Assembly: GCF_003315295.1 (NCBI RefSeq) | Contig: NZ_QNRI01000004.1 | Coordinates: 62,001-126,000, forward strand | DNA: 64,000 nucleotides | Source: Paraliobacillus ryukyuensis | GTDB lineage: Bacteria > Bacillota > Bacilli > Bacillales > Amphibacillaceae | Direction of reading: 5' to 3' | Notes under the pieces: generated by a model | Databases searched by the model: none | Seen by the model: the letters and a program-made list of their open reading frames with translations, nothing else | Told to the model about the DNA's origin: nothing | Program-made: the position numbers and the translations under genes | Part shown: piece after piece, positions 29,064 to 38,830 of the stretch | Layout: every line of letters begins with the position of its first letter | Numbering within the stretch: position 1 is the first letter of the stretch

Positions 29064-30422
29064 ATGGATCAAATAGGGAAAATATTACCTAATCAAGGGT
29101 ATCGTTTATCGTTTTACGATGAATTCACGCATTCTCATCTGCAGGCTTTAATGCAATTGTATCAGCCGTTAATTGGGGTTTATGCTGTTTCATTATATAT
29201 GACGTTGGTTAGTCAATACGAAAGTAATCCAACAAAAGATACACCTTATACCCATCATTTTTTAATGCAATTTGTTAATCTACCCTTGCCTGAAATTTAT
29301 CAAGCAAGACAAAAGTTAGAAGCAATTGGTTTATTAGAAACATATAAAATAGAGAATGATAATGAAACATTGTTTACCTATCAGATCATTGCTCCATGTA
29401 CGCCTTTACAGTTTTTCAGAGATGGCATGCTGTCACAAATGCTGACGCATCACATTGGGTTAGATAAAAGTAATCAACTGTATCAATTGTATGCTTCACA
29501 TAAGCAACAGGAACAAAAGCACGGGCAGAATGTTACCACATCATTTGAGCAAGTTTTTCAGACTGATACAGCTCCTAGAAAAGAGAATGTAGAAGCGATC
29601 GTCCAGTCTGCGAATCTAGGTCCAAACATTGAAGGAAATGCAATTGATCTAGCAGAATTAACGCAATTACTAAACGAACGTATGTTGCCAACAGAACAGA
29701 TCTTAACCCCGACAAATAAAAAATTAATCAATCAGATGGCAGCATTATATCAATTAACAATTGTTGATATTGAGAAAGCCGTTATATGGGCATTATCTGA
29801 GCAAAATCAATTGATTCAAAACGAATTTAAAGCAGCATGTCTTGATTTATACCAACAGATAACACCTAAACAATCACGAAAAAAAGACGTCACTAACCAA
29901 CGAGAGAAGATACAAGCAAAAGATACGAAACCGAAAAATAAACAAGATCAATTTATTCAATTACTGGAAGAAATATCACCAAGAGAGTTGTTAGCGGACT
30001 TATCAAATGGAAATCAAGCTTCTACGCAGGATCTAAAGATGATTGCTGATGTAATGCAGCAACAGGGTCTAACTCCTGGTGTGATGAATGTACTAATCCA
30101 TTATGTGATGTTAAAAACCGACATGAAGCTAACCAAATCTTATCTAGAAAAAATCGCCAGTCATTGGGCGCGAAAAAATGTAAAGACGGTAAGACAAGCA
30201 ATGACATTAGCGAAGTCAGAGCATAATAAGTATCAACAATGGTCAACACCTAGAAAATCTTCTTACCAAAAATCAACTAAAAAAGAAGTTGTACCTGATT
30301 GGTTCAAAAAACAAAAGCAAGCTGAACAAACAAAGCAAAATCATCAAGAAAAATCAACAAAGTCCACTGAAGACGTTAGTGAGCTATTGCGCAATTATAA
30401 TCAGAAAAAACATCATTCTTAA
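29064..30422 (+). CDS. dnaB: Replication initiation and membrane attachment protein DnaB
   Basis: Firmicute DnaB (not the E. coli helicase) acts with DnaD and DnaI to load the replicative helicase at oriC and stalled forks. 452 residues from ATG 29064; AAGAGGTG lies just upstream, after an in-frame ATG at 29040. The N-terminal winged-helix region is about 1-150, the DnaB/DnaD-type helical domain about 300-400 (ELLADLSNGN ... MNVLIHYVMLKT), and a basic, glutamine-rich tail follows. It is 15 nt from dnaI. Confidence 0.93.
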   Translation: MDQIGKILPNQGYRLSFYDEFTHSHLQALMQLYQPLIGVYAVSLYMTLVSQYESNPTKDTPYTHHFLMQFVNLPLPEIYQARQKLEAIGLLETYKIENDNETLFTYQIIAPCTPLQFFRDGMLSQMLTHHIGLDKSNQLYQLYASHKQQEQKHGQNVTTSFEQVFQTDTAPRKENVEAIVQSANLGPNIEGNAIDLAELTQLLNERMLPTEQILTPTNKKLINQMAALYQLTIVDIEKAVIWALSEQNQLIQNEFKAACLDLYQQITPKQSRKKDVTNQREKIQAKDTKPKNKQDQFIQLLEEISPRELLADLSNGNQASTQDLKMIADVMQQQGLTPGVMNVLIHYVMLKTDMKLTKSYLEKIASHWARKNVKTVRQAMTLAKSEHNKYQQWSTPRKSSYQKSTKKEVVPDWFKKQKQAEQTKQNHQEKSTKSTEDVSELLRNYNQKKHHS

Positions 30423-30437
30423 AGGGGAGGTGCCTAG

Positions 30438-31376
30438 ATGGAGTCTATTCAAGCATCATTAAAAAAATGGATGCGAGAAAACCGTTCGTTTCAAACCATT
30501 TATAGTGAAATGAAACAAGAAATATTAAATGATCCAGATATCCAATCATTGTTAGAGAAACATTCACTATCTAATCAGGCTATCGACCGTCAGTTAATGA
30601 AATTATATGAATATCATTCACAAAATAAAGACTGTGATAACTGTAAAAATGGACAAGGGTGCGCCAACAATGTGTTGCCTGGTTATAAGCCAAGAATTGA
30701 AATTAATGGACAGGAAGTACACCTCTATTATGAAAAATGCAAGTATACGATACAACAAGAAAGTCAGCAAGAACGTGCGAAGTTAATCAAAAGTTTGCAT
30801 ATGCCAAAAGACATTCTTGGGGCATCGATTCAACAACTAGATGATCAAGATACAAACCGACATGATGCGATTCGTGCTGTGATTGCTTATGCCTCCCAGC
30901 TAGAGACTGGCAAAGCACCAGAGAAAGGATTGTATTTTTATGGACCGTTTGGTGTCGGAAAAACCTATTTCCTTGGTGCGCTAGCCAATGAGTTAGCAGA
31001 CCACAATATTGCTTCCATGCTCATTTATATGCCGGAATTTGTTCGTGAAATGAAAGCTTCATTAGGAAATGACTCCTTACAAGTAAAAATAGAACAGTTC
31101 AAAAATATTCCTGTGCTGATGATTGATGATATTGGAGCAGAATCAATCTCTGCTTGGTTCAGAGATGAAATTTTAGGGTCAATCCTTCAATATCGAATGA
31201 TGGAGCGACTACCAGTATTTTTTAGTTCTAATTATAGCCTTTCACAATTAGAGAAACACTTAGCTATTTCTTCTAAAGGCGATATTGAAGAATTAAAAGC
31301 TGGACGTATCATTGAACGAATTAAACAGGTTAGTAAACAAGTTCCGTTATTTGCTGAAAATCGTAGAACAGAATAG
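30438..31376 (+). CDS. dnaI: Primosomal protein DnaI (helicase loader, AAA+)
   Basis: 312 residues. The N-terminal domain (about 1-110) contains a cysteine cluster CDNCKNGQGC (about 65-74) for zinc. The AAA+ domain has Walker A GPFGVGKT (about 170-177), Walker B VLMIDDIGAE and sensor-like FFSSNYS. It delivers DnaC helicase to DNA together with DnaB. Start ATG 30438 with AGGGGAGGTG. A terminator follows. Confidence 0.96.
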   Translation: MESIQASLKKWMRENRSFQTIYSEMKQEILNDPDIQSLLEKHSLSNQAIDRQLMKLYEYHSQNKDCDNCKNGQGCANNVLPGYKPRIEINGQEVHLYYEKCKYTIQQESQQERAKLIKSLHMPKDILGASIQQLDDQDTNRHDAIRAVIAYASQLETGKAPEKGLYFYGPFGVGKTYFLGALANELADHNIASMLIYMPEFVREMKASLGNDSLQVKIEQFKNIPVLMIDDIGAESISAWFRDEILGSILQYRMMERLPVFFSSNYSLSQLEKHLAISSKGDIEELKAGRIIERIKQVSKQVPLFAENRRTE

Positions 31377-31381
31377 TTTTT

Positions 31382-31408
31382 AAGCTGTCTTTGTAAGACG
31401 GCTTTTTT
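31382..31408 (+). terminator. Terminator after dnaI
   Basis: AAGCTGTCTT (31382-31391) pairs with AAGACGGCTT (31395-31404) with a G-U pair, followed by T-run. Confidence 0.8.
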
Positions 31409-31561
31409 ATTTTTAATGTAATATTTTGTGGCAAATCCGCAGTCTACTACTGACGATCCTAAATCAAATCGATCCTTAAGATCTATTGTTCGGTTAAAGA
31501 CTCATTTTTTTAAAACTTATCCCATATAATATAACAGTTTAATTGGGATAGGGTGATGTAT

Positions 31562-32383
31562 ATGTGTCAAATTATACTAAAAGATAAAAGTGAAATAGCT
31601 TATGTAAGAAACAGATTTCCATGGTATCAATTAAATAGTCAGATAACAGATAATCAAACAGGTAAGATAATTACCATCATACCGGATAAACATAAGGGTA
31701 GTACGCAAGCGCTAGGGATGTTGCTATTGGAATTATGGATTGTCCAATCAAAAAAAGAGACCATTATGGAAATTATTAAGCAGTATTACTACTACGAAGA
31801 TCAACAAGAGATTAATCATATTTTAGAAGTTTTGTATGAACGACTATTGACGAAAGAGCCTTTAGGACAAGCTAGTTCCGAAGTAAGAGAGGAATTATTA
31901 CAGTTACTCATTTCTGAGTTGGATACACCAGCCCCCTTTGATTTTGATGCCTGTATTGCCCACCATGATAAACATTTTCAGTTGCTAATGATTTCGGAGG
32001 TGGGATATGCCATTGATGAATGTAAACAAGAAGAACAGTATCAACATTTTATTCAGTCTTTACGAGAGTATATTAAAAATCAGCCAGACAAAACGAGAAT
32101 TCTACATATTGTGCAAGGCGAGCCATTTACTTTTTATAATGAAAAAGGTCATCGGTACACTGCTGAAGAATTACAATTTCATATTCAAAAGGAACCGATA
32201 TATATCGTTGGATTAGATGAAGATGAATTAAATATTACGCCAATTATTACACTATTACCAACCTACATTTATATCTACGGTCAGGATCCAAATGATGCTA
32301 AAACGACTGCTGTTCAGACAATTTTTCAAGAACGTGTAGCCTTTAAAAGTTTGCAATCGTTCCCTTTTACACCGATAAATTAA
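31562..32383 (+). CDS. ytxC: YtxC-like protein, putative sporulation protein
   Basis: 273 residues from ATG 31562; GTG 31553 and ATG 31556 are in frame but overlap the ribosome site AGGGTGA. It is a soluble alpha/beta protein without membrane segments, matching the YtxC family by size and by its place between dnaI and thrS. Its biochemical function is unknown. TVP38-type ytxB, normally next door in B. subtilis, is not here; a similar gene lies at 39607. TTATCCCA/TGGGATA arms flank the region just before the start (31517-31550). Confidence 0.75.
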   Translation: MCQIILKDKSEIAYVRNRFPWYQLNSQITDNQTGKIITIIPDKHKGSTQALGMLLLELWIVQSKKETIMEIIKQYYYYEDQQEINHILEVLYERLLTKEPLGQASSEVREELLQLLISELDTPAPFDFDACIAHHDKHFQLLMISEVGYAIDECKQEEQYQHFIQSLREYIKNQPDKTRILHIVQGEPFTFYNEKGHRYTAEELQFHIQKEPIYIVGLDEDELNITPIITLLPTYIYIYGQDPNDAKTTAVQTIFQERVAFKSLQSFPFTPIN

Positions 32384-32390
32384 AATAGGC

Positions 32391-32419
32391 TTGATTTTTC
32401 CGGTAACTCGTTCTATAAT
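32391..32419 (+). promoter_or_regulatory. Sigma-A promoter of thrS
   Basis: TTGATT (32391-32396) and TATAAT (32414-32419) with an ideal 17-nt spacer, just after the ytxC stop. Confidence 0.85.
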
Positions 32420-32425
32420 ACAAAA

Positions 32426-32700
32426 CATATCCATGAATGAATGAAAAGTTGTGATGAGGACAAGATAGCTGTAAGACGATCCAAGAGAGGGAGATATTTG
32501 CTGGAAATTTCCTGTTCGGTCTACATTTTATTACCACCTCTGAACTCTGTTTTTGAAAGTTTAGTAGAAAACAGCGTATACCTGCGTTAAAGGATGAATG
32601 GAGCTGAGTCAACTAGTTGTGTTGGATTCAGAAATTAGGGTGGAACCACGAGTCAACGCTCGTCCCTTTGCTTACGAGGCAGAGGGATGAGCGTTTTTAT
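32426..32700 (+). ncRNA. T-box leader controlling thrS
   Basis: The T-box core GGGTGGAACCACGAG is at 32638-32652. The upstream stem I region begins near 32451 (GATGAGGACAAGA). The terminator stem AACGCTCGTCCCTTT (from 32655) pairs with AGAGGGATGAGCGTT (32681-32695) and ends in a T-run. Uncharged tRNA-Thr should favour the antiterminator and switch on thrS. I did not place the specifier codon with confidence; ACC is present in the 3' side of the stem I region. Confidence 0.92.
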
Positions 32701-32752
32701 TTTTGATAATCTTTTCCTCTGCCAGTAATAAATGAAAAAGGAGCTGAACGAC

Positions 32753-34693
32753 ATGGATGAACAAGTTGTAATTACGTTTCCGGATGGGGCAAAGAAAGCA
32801 TTTCCTAAAGGAACAACTGGTGAAGATATCGCGCAATCTATTTCACCAGGATTAAAAAAACAAGCATTGGCAGTTACGCTAGACGGTGAATATTTTGATT
32901 TACGTACCGTACTTCCACACGATGGAGAAATCGCGATTATTACCAATAAGCAACCAGAGGGCATTGATATCATGCGTCACTCAACTGCTCATGTAATGGC
33001 TCAAGCGATTAAACGTCTGTATGGCCAAGAGATAAAATTAGGTGTCGGACCGACAATAGAAGATGGCTTTTATTATGATATTGATATGGAAGAATCGATT
33101 ACGCCAGAAGATTTACCAAAGATTGAAAAAGAGATGCAACGAATTATTGATGAGAATTTAGAAATCGTACGTGAAGATGTCACTCGTGACGAAGCAAAAC
33201 GACGTTTCCAAGAAATTGGCGATAACCTTAAATTAGAATTAATTGATGCGATCCCTGAGGGTGAACAAGTTTCTATTTACAAACAAGGAGAATTTTTTGA
33301 CCTATGTCGTGGTGTGCACGTACCGACAACTAGCAAGATTAAAGTATTCAAGTTACTAAGTATTTCTGGTGCTTATTGGCGTGGTGACAGTAAAAATAAA
33401 ATGCTACAACGTGTGTATGGTACCGCATTTGCGAAACAAGCAGATCTAGATGCGTATTTACGTATACGTGAAGAAGCAAAAGAAAGAGACCATCGTAAAC
33501 TAGGAAAAGAACTTGATTTATTTACGATCTCGCAAAAAGTAGGGCAAGGTCTACCATTGTGGCTACCTAAAGGTGCAACAATCAGACGTACAATTGAACG
33601 TTATATTGTCGATTTAGAAGAGCGATTAGGTTATGATCATGTTTATACACCTGTACTAGGAAGTGTTGAGTTGTATAAAACAAGTGGACACTGGGATCAT
33701 TACAAAGATGACAACTTCCCATTGTTAGAAATGGATAATGAAGATTTGATGTTACGACCTATGAACTGTCCGCACCACATGATGGTATACAAAAATCAAC
33801 GTTATAGTTATCGTCAGTTACCTGTTCGTATTGCTGAATTAGGTATGATGCACCGTCATGAAATGTCTGGCGCATTGGCTGGTCTTCAACGTGTACGCGC
33901 GATGACGTTAAATGATGCACATATCTTTGCACGCCCAGATCAATTAAAAGAGGAATTTATTCGAGTGGTTGAGCTTATTCAATACGTTTACAAAGATTTT
34001 GGTATTGATGACTATTATTTCCGTTTATCTTATCGTGACCCAGCAGATACAGATAAATATGTTGATAACGACGAAATGTGGAATAAGGCACAATCCTTGT
34101 TAAAAGAGACAATGGAAGAAATGAACCTTGATTATGTTGAAGCTGAAGGAGAAGCGGCTTTTTATGGTCCTAAATTAGATGTTCAAGTAAAAACAGCATT
34201 AGGGAAAGATGAAACACTATCTACCGTGCAATTGGACTTTCACTTACCAAACCAATTTGATCTAACTTACATTGGTGAAGATGGAAAAGAACATCGACCG
34301 GTTGTTATTCACCGTGGTGTTGTTTCTACAATGGAACGCTTTGTTGCTTTCTTAATTGAAGAATATAAGGGGGCTTTTCCAACTTGGTTATCACCACTGC
34401 AAGCGAGAATAATTCCAGTAGCTCCTGAAGTACATGCAGACTATGCGAGCAAAGTGGAAGAGGCACTTCGTTTTGCTGGCGTGCGTGTAGAAGTAGATCA
34501 ACGCGATGAAAAAATCGGTTATAAGATACGGGAAGCACAAACGAAAAAAATTCCGTTTGCACTTGTCGTGGGAGATAAAGAAATGGAAGACAACGCAGTA
34601 AATGTTCGTCGCTATGGAGAAAAAGACTCAGACACTATTTCATTAGATACTTTTATTGAACTGATTACAACTGAAATAAAAGAAAAGCGTTAA
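32753..34693 (+). CDS. thrS: Threonyl-tRNA synthetase
   Basis: 646 residues from ATG 32753, which follows AAGGAG at 32737-32742; an in-frame ATG at 32732 lies upstream of that site. Domains: TGS (1-63), the editing domain with the zinc-like [10 protein letters not shown] (about 73) and the SGAYWRGDS element, the class II catalytic core with motif 2 [15 protein letters not shown] and zinc ligands including C in MNCPHHM, and the anticodon-binding domain (about 540-640). Expression is under T-box control. Confidence 0.98.
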   Translation: MDEQVVITFPDGAKKAFPKGTTGEDIAQSISPGLKKQALAVTLDGEYFDLRTVLPHDGEIAIITNKQPEGIDIMRHSTAHVMAQAIKRLYGQEIKLGVGPTIEDGFYYDIDMEESITPEDLPKIEKEMQRIIDENLEIVREDVTRDEAKRRFQEIGDNLKLELIDAIPEGEQVSIYKQGEFFDLCRGVHVPTTSKIKVFKLLSISGAYWRGDSKNKMLQRVYGTAFAKQADLDAYLRIREEAKERDHRKLGKELDLFTISQKVGQGLPLWLPKGATIRRTIERYIVDLEERLGYDHVYTPVLGSVELYKTSGHWDHYKDDNFPLLEMDNEDLMLRPMNCPHHMMVYKNQRYSYRQLPVRIAELGMMHRHEMSGALAGLQRVRAMTLNDAHIFARPDQLKEEFIRVVELIQYVYKDFGIDDYYFRLSYRDPADTDKYVDNDEMWNKAQSLLKETMEEMNLDYVEAEGEAAFYGPKLDVQVKTALGKDETLSTVQLDFHLPNQFDLTYIGEDGKEHRPVVIHRGVVSTMERFVAFLIEEYKGAFPTWLSPLQARIIPVAPEVHADYASKVEEALRFAGVRVEVDQRDEKIGYKIREAQTKKIPFALVVGDKEMEDNAVNVRRYGEKDSDTISLDTFIELITTEIKEKR

Positions 34694-34750
34694 ATAGATA
34701 AAAAGGTCCCTTTATTTGCATCACGCTAATAAAGGGACCTTTTTATCTAT
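34694..34750. terminator. Bidirectional terminator between thrS and the feo operon
   Basis: Arms 34694-34716 and 34728-34750 form a 23-bp perfect stem with A-runs and T-runs at either end, so it can stop transcripts from both sides. It includes the stop codon of the FeoB membrane-part gene. Confidence 0.9.
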
Positions 34751-36147
34751 ACTAACCCAAATGCTCGAACAACTTGCGCAATAATAAAAGTAGTAATGAT
34801 CGCTATTCCAGTTGGGATAGCAAATGCAGCAAATGTCCATTTAATACTTTTGGTTTCTTTCCAAATATTTAGCATTGTTGTGCCACAAGGGTAGTGTAAC
34901 AAGGAAAATAACATCATATTAAGTGCAGTTAGCCACGTCCAACCATGAGCTAGAAAGACATCTTTAATATTATTCATACTATCCACATCAACTAACGACC
35001 CAGTAGCTAAATAGCCCATTAATAAAATAGGTAAAACAATTTCATTTGCAGGAAAACCTAAAATAAACGCTCCTAAAATAAATCCATCTAATCCAAGGGA
35101 TTGAGCAAAAGGATCAAGAAAACCAACAAAATGTTGCAGAATGCTTGTGTCACCAATATTGATATTAGCTAGTATCCAGGTAATAATAGAAGCTGGTGCC
35201 GCAACCACAACTGCTCGTTTTAACACAAAAACTGATTTATCTAACGTTGCACGAATGATCGTGTTCCATATTTTTGGTTTACGATAGGGTGGTAATTCCA
35301 GTGTGTAATGAGAAGGCACACCTCGTAATAATGTTTTTGATAATGACCATGATACAAATAATGTCATGGCAATTCCAAATAACACAATTCCTACCACTAC
35401 ACCCGCAGAAATAAACGTGTTCATGCCCCCTGAAAATCCTGCCGCCATAAATAATCCAGCTAGCAAAATAAGTGTTGGCCATCGTCCGTTACAAGGAACG
35501 AAATTGTTCGTCAAAATAGCAATCATTCTCTCGCGCGGTGATTCCACAATACGAGAAGACATAATTGCAGCAGCATTACATCCGAATCCCATTGTCATCG
35601 TTAATGATTGTTTGCCGTGCGCACCAGATTGTTTAAAAAAACGGTCTAAATTAAATGCTACACGTGGTAAATAGCCGAAATTTTCTAGTAATGCAAACAT
35701 CGGAAAGAAAATAGCCATTGGTGGTAACATTACAGTAACAACCCATGACGTTCCTTTATAAAATCCCTCAATTAAGATGCCATATAGCCAATCTGGGGCG
35801 TGCATCCATTCAAATAAAGATGTCAACCAACCTTCGACGACAGAAAACAAGTTTGCAATAGCTACTCCAGGATAATTTGCGCCAGCAATTGTTAAATAAA
35901 TGACAATACCTAACATGAGCAACATAATTGGAAAGCCAAAGGTTTTAGATGTAAGGATTTGATCTAAATTTTTATCCAGCCATGTTGTTTTTCGTTTATC
36001 ATAGTTCACTGATTTTTCGCTTAGCTCTTGTGATGTTTGATATATCTTCCCGACAATTTCATCACGTAAAGTCGTAGTGGATTGGGTTGCTGCCTGCCGA
36101 TATAAATCGGTTAACTGTGCGATTTTTTGTGACGAATTAAGCTCCAT
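34747..36147 (-). CDS. feoB: FeoB membrane (permease) part, encoded separately
   Basis: 466 residues of ferrous iron transporter FeoB without its GTPase. A short soluble N-terminus (about 1-65) is followed by about eight membrane segments. Two Gate-like motifs are visible: GFGCNAAAIMSSRIVESPRERM with FVPCNGRWP (about 188-230) and ILGFPANEIVLPILLMGY (about 360); the end has LHYPCGTTML. Its ATG at 36147 overlaps the end of the GTPase gene by 11 nt in another frame. Together the two should rebuild one FeoB. The N-terminus looks like the post-GTPase helical linker. Confidence 0.88.
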   Translation of the reverse strand: MELNSSQKIAQLTDLYRQAATQSTTTLRDEIVGKIYQTSQELSEKSVNYDKRKTTWLDKNLDQILTSKTFGFPIMLLMLGIVIYLTIAGANYPGVAIANLFSVVEGWLTSLFEWMHAPDWLYGILIEGFYKGTSWVVTVMLPPMAIFFPMFALLENFGYLPRVAFNLDRFFKQSGAHGKQSLTMTMGFGCNAAAIMSSRIVESPRERMIAILTNNFVPCNGRWPTLILLAGLFMAAGFSGGMNTFISAGVVVGIVLFGIAMTLFVSWSLSKTLLRGVPSHYTLELPPYRKPKIWNTIIRATLDKSVFVLKRAVVVAAPASIITWILANINIGDTSILQHFVGFLDPFAQSLGLDGFILGAFILGFPANEIVLPILLMGYLATGSLVDVDSMNNIKDVFLAHGWTWLTALNMMLFSLLHYPCGTTMLNIWKETKSIKWTFAAFAIPTGIAIITTFIIAQVVRAFGLV

Positions 36148-36871
36148 ACGATCTCTCCTTATTAGAATAAATTACTTTTTCAATAGAAGTCTGTTTATCC
36201 TGTCCAAGGTAACTTTTCAGTTCATCAAATAGGCTTTGGTCATTATCCAGTAGACGAAGGGCAATCCATCGAGTTGGAAGATCATCACCAAAAACTTTTT
36301 TTATATGGGGTTCTAACTGTTTTATTTTTTGTTCAATCTCATCACTATAAGCGATTTGAAATGGTTTTGTTGTAATTTTTCTTTCCATCATGTTATCAAT
36401 TGTTTTTAATAATTGAATAATGCCTATTTTTTCTCTGGCTGAAAGTAAAATGACCGGGACACCAAGTTGTTCTGACATTTTCTTTGCATCGATTTCTATT
36501 CCTTTCCGTCTAGCCTCATCGATTAAATTAATACAAACAATGACTTGACTTGTCATTTCCATCACTTGTAATGCAAGATTTAAGTTACGCTCAATGGAAG
36601 TTGCATCAAGCACAACTAAAGTCAGCGCAGGCTTTTCAAAAATAATATAATTTCTCGCAACTTCTTCATCTTCTGAATTAGAATATAGAGAATAGGTTCC
36701 AGGTAAGTCAATAATTTGATAAGTCGCTTTTTCAGTCGTTAATTCGCCTTCTGCATGCGCAACCGTTTTTCCAGGCCAATTTCCTGTGTGTTGTTTTAAC
36801 CCAGTGAGTAAATTGAATAAGGTACTCTTTCCTGTGTTAGGATTTCCTGCTAGTGCAATACGTTTATTCAT
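36137..36871 (-). CDS. feoB: FeoB GTPase part, encoded separately
   Basis: 244 residues: the N-terminal G domain of FeoB plus helical GDI-like region. G1 is AGNPNTGKST (about 7-16), G3 DLPGTYSLY, G4 NLIDEA, with the conserved ARNYI segment. ATG 36871 has GAGGAGG 9 nt upstream; the frame extends to 36904 without need. It overlaps feoA by 8 nt upstream and the permease gene by 11 nt downstream, so translation of all three is coupled. The gene ends cleanly before any membrane segment, so FeoB is split at a domain boundary. Confidence 0.9.
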   Translation of the reverse strand: MNKRIALAGNPNTGKSTLFNLLTGLKQHTGNWPGKTVAHAEGELTTEKATYQIIDLPGTYSLYSNSEDEEVARNYIIFEKPALTLVVLDATSIERNLNLALQVMEMTSQVIVCINLIDEARRKGIEIDAKKMSEQLGVPVILLSAREKIGIIQLLKTIDNMMERKITTKPFQIAYSDEIEQKIKQLEPHIKKVFGDDLPTRWIALRLLDNDQSLFDELKSYLGQDKQTSIEKVIYSNKERSYGA

Positions 36872-37118
36872 GGATACAAACCTCCTCATTGATTTTTTCT
36901 CCATATATCAAAGAACTCTCTTCTTTTCTTAATGCAATAATTGTTTGAAACACTTGATAAGCGATTGGATCGCCTAATGGACTTTTTTGAAATACGGTAA
37001 CGATCACACCCGGCACAAAACCAAGATCCAATAATCGACGACGCATTACGCCATCAAGCTCTAATTTGGTTATACGTATCTGATCTCCAACTTGAAATTG
37101 ATCCATCGTTTGTTGCAA
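36864..37118 (-). CDS. feoA: Ferrous iron transport protein FeoA
   Basis: 84 residues from TTG 37118, with AAAGAGGTG just upstream; the frame runs to 37235 without another ribosome site and across the promoter. A small SH3-like domain with GDQIRITKLELDGVMRRRLLDLGFVPG, typical FeoA. FeoA binds FeoB and is needed for Fe2+ uptake. Its 3' end overlaps the FeoB GTPase gene by 8 nt. Confidence 0.93.
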   Translation of the reverse strand: MQQTMDQFQVGDQIRITKLELDGVMRRRLLDLGFVPGVIVTVFQKSPLGDPIAYQVFQTIIALRKEESSLIYGEKINEEVCIHE

Positions 37119-37149
37119 ATGAAACACCTCTTTCTTTTCATCAACGCAT

Positions 37150-37294
37150 AAAAGTTTCCTTAGGGAAAGATGTAAACAAAAAAATTTGTAAATTCTGATT
37201 TGATTATACACCCAAAAGTTTCCTTTGTGCAACAATTATTTATTGGGAAAAGTAATGGGCGTTGAATTAACAACAAAAGTTTAGTAAACTTCCT
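37150..37294 (-). promoter_or_regulatory. Three GGAAACTTTT-type repeats at the feo promoter
   Basis: Read on the minus strand, AAACTTTT elements occur at 37294-37275 (AAGTTTACTAAACTTTT, palindromic), 37225-37214 (AAAGGAAACTTTT, in the promoter spacer) and 37161-37150 (TAAGGAAACTTTT, downstream of the start). No Fur-type box is visible. They may be sites for a metal-responsive repressor such as a DtxR/MntR-type protein; that is inference. Confidence 0.45.
37203..37232 (-). promoter_or_regulatory. Promoter of the feo operon
   Basis: On the minus strand TTGCAC (37232-37227) and TATAAT (37208-37203) are separated by 18 nt. A copy of the GGAAACTTTT repeat sits in the spacer. Confidence 0.7.
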
Positions 37295-37375
37295 ATATAT
37301 ATATTCATACAGTATTATTGTGTGCTCATCATGCATGCTTGAAAGCATCCATTGTAGATATTAAATAAGTAATGG

Positions 37376-37404
37376 TTGACACTTGTGAGAAACCATGCTA
37401 TTAT
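37376..37404 (+). promoter_or_regulatory. Promoter of the infC-rpmI-rplT operon
   Basis: TTGACA (37376-37381) and TATTAT (37399-37404), 17-nt spacer, with a TG one base before the -10 box. Confidence 0.88.
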
Positions 37405-37424
37405 TATTTGAGTGAAATTGAATA

Positions 37425-37550
37425 TGATCTGAAGACAAGTAGAGGCACCCGCTTCTCGCCTGATCGACGCAGTTCTTGCAGTTGGCAGGTCATCATCTAT
37501 GAGTATTAACTTGGAGACGTGTGGGTGCAATTGTGTACCGACACTTTTTT
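37425..37550 (+). ncRNA. Ribosomal protein L20-responsive leader of infC
   Basis: The leader has the layout of the Firmicute L20 leader: a GGCACCCGC strand near 37445 that can pair with GTGGGTGC (37521-37528), and a competing terminator formed by GTGGGTGC and GTACCGACAC (37535-37544) followed by six T. Excess L20 is known to cause termination here in B. subtilis. Confidence 0.82.
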
Positions 37551-37673
37551 AATGAACAAAATTGAATTACTTGTCAAGAGGACCATTCACACGGTCTAAT
37601 TGCTGTTATGAATAGATAATAGTGATGGATCATAGCTTATCACGCTTTTAAAAATTCATGGAGGTGGCTGATT

Positions 37674-38189
37674 ATTAGCAAAGATATGAATGTCAATGAG
37701 AAAATTAGAGCTCGTGAGGTTCGACTCATTGATTCCAATGGCGATCAACTTGGTGTTAAATCACGTAACGAAGCATTAGATATTGCACAAACAAGAAACT
37801 TAGATCTAGTACTTGTTGCACCAAATGCAAAACCACCGGTATGCCGTATTATGGACTACGGTAAATATCGTTTCGAGCAGCAAAAGAAAGACAAAGAAGC
37901 TCGTAAAAAACAAAAAGTGATTAATGTCAAAGAAGTTCGATTAAGCCCTGGTATTGAAGAGCATGATTTTAATACCAAATTGCGTAACGCTAGAAAATTT
38001 CTTGACAAAGGCGACAAAGTGAAAGTATCGATTCGTTTCCGCGGACGTGCAATCACACACAAAGAGCTAGGTCAAAAAGTATTAGAACGTATGGCTGAAG
38101 AATGTAATGATCTTTCTACAATAGAGCAAAAGCCTAAAATGGAAGGTCGTAGTATGTTCTTGATGCTTGCACCAGCTAAAGAAAAATAA
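37674..38189 (+). CDS. infC: Translation initiation factor IF-3
   Basis: 171 residues when read from ATT 37674, preceded 6 nt by GGAGGTGG (37660-37667). The first ATG (37686) is too far from that site, and B. subtilis infC also starts at ATT, so ATT is the start (Ile-Ser-Lys-Asp in the DNA, initiated with fMet). IF-3 discriminates against such starts and so limits its own synthesis. Both IF-3 domains are visible, with the basic linker [14 protein letters not shown] about residues 67-80. Confidence 0.95.
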   Translation: MSKDMNVNEKIRAREVRLIDSNGDQLGVKSRNEALDIAQTRNLDLVLVAPNAKPPVCRIMDYGKYRFEQQKKDKEARKKQKVINVKEVRLSPGIEEHDFNTKLRNARKFLDKGDKVKVSIRFRGRAITHKELGQKVLERMAEECNDLSTIEQKPKMEGRSMFLMLAPAKEK

Positions 38190-38221
38190 TATTTTACATT
38201 GCTTTAAAGGAGGAACTATTC

Positions 38222-38419
38222 ATGCCAAAAATGAAAACTCATAAAGGGTCACAAAAACGTTTCAAAAAAACAGGTACTGGACAGCTTAAACGCTCGCATG
38301 CATATACTAGTCACTTGTTCGCTAATAAATCTCAAAAACAAAAGCGTAAACTACGTAAAAGTGCACTTGTATCAAGTGGTGACTATCAACGCATTAAACA
38401 AATGCTACCTAACAAATAA
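38222..38419 (+). CDS. rpmI: 50S ribosomal protein L35
   Basis: 65 residues, very basic, starting [19 protein letters not shown] as in all bacterial L35. AAAGGAGGA precedes ATG 38222. Middle gene of infC-rpmI-rplT. Confidence 0.98.
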   Translation: MPKMKTHKGSQKRFKKTGTGQLKRSHAYTSHLFANKSQKQKRKLRKSALVSSGDYQRIKQMLPNK

Positions 38420-38462
38420 TTAAAATAAAAGATTTCGTTGATATATATAGGAGGGAATAATT

Positions 38463-38819
38463 ATGGCACGTGTTAAAGGTGGAACAGTTACACGTAAGCG
38501 TCGTAAACGTATACTAAAGCTTGCAAAAGGATATTATGGTTCAAAACACTCGCTATTTAAAACAGCAAAACAACAAGTATGGAAATCAGGTCAATATGCA
38601 TACCGTGACCGTAGACAGAAAAAACGTGACTTCCGTAAATTATGGATTGCCCGTATTAATGCTGCAGCGCGTTTAAATGATCTTTCTTACAGCCGTTTAA
38701 TGCACGGTTTGAAATTAGCTGGTATCGAAGTAAACCGTAAAATGCTTTCTGAATTAGCTATTAATGACGAGCAAGCATTTGCACAACTAGCTGATAAAGC
38801 AAAGTCAGCTTTGAAATAA
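38463..38819 (+). CDS. rplT: 50S ribosomal protein L20
   Basis: 118 residues with the basic N-terminal extension ([20 protein letters not shown]) and globular C-terminal domain. L20 is needed for early 50S assembly and in Bacillus represses its own operon by binding the leader upstream of infC. GGAGGG precedes ATG 38463. Confidence 0.98.
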   Translation: MARVKGGTVTRKRRKRILKLAKGYYGSKHSLFKTAKQQVWKSGQYAYRDRRQKKRDFRKLWIARINAAARLNDLSYSRLMHGLKLAGIEVNRKMLSELAINDEQAFAQLADKAKSALK

Positions 38820-38830
38820 GGATCTAAAGA

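Noticed and set aside
32367-32612. 81-codon minus-strand ORF over the thrS leader
   Set aside because: It is antisense to the T-box RNA and has no coding features of its own.
37315-37530. 71-codon minus-strand ORF over the infC promoter and L20 leader
   Set aside because: Its composition is explained by the structured leader on the other strand.
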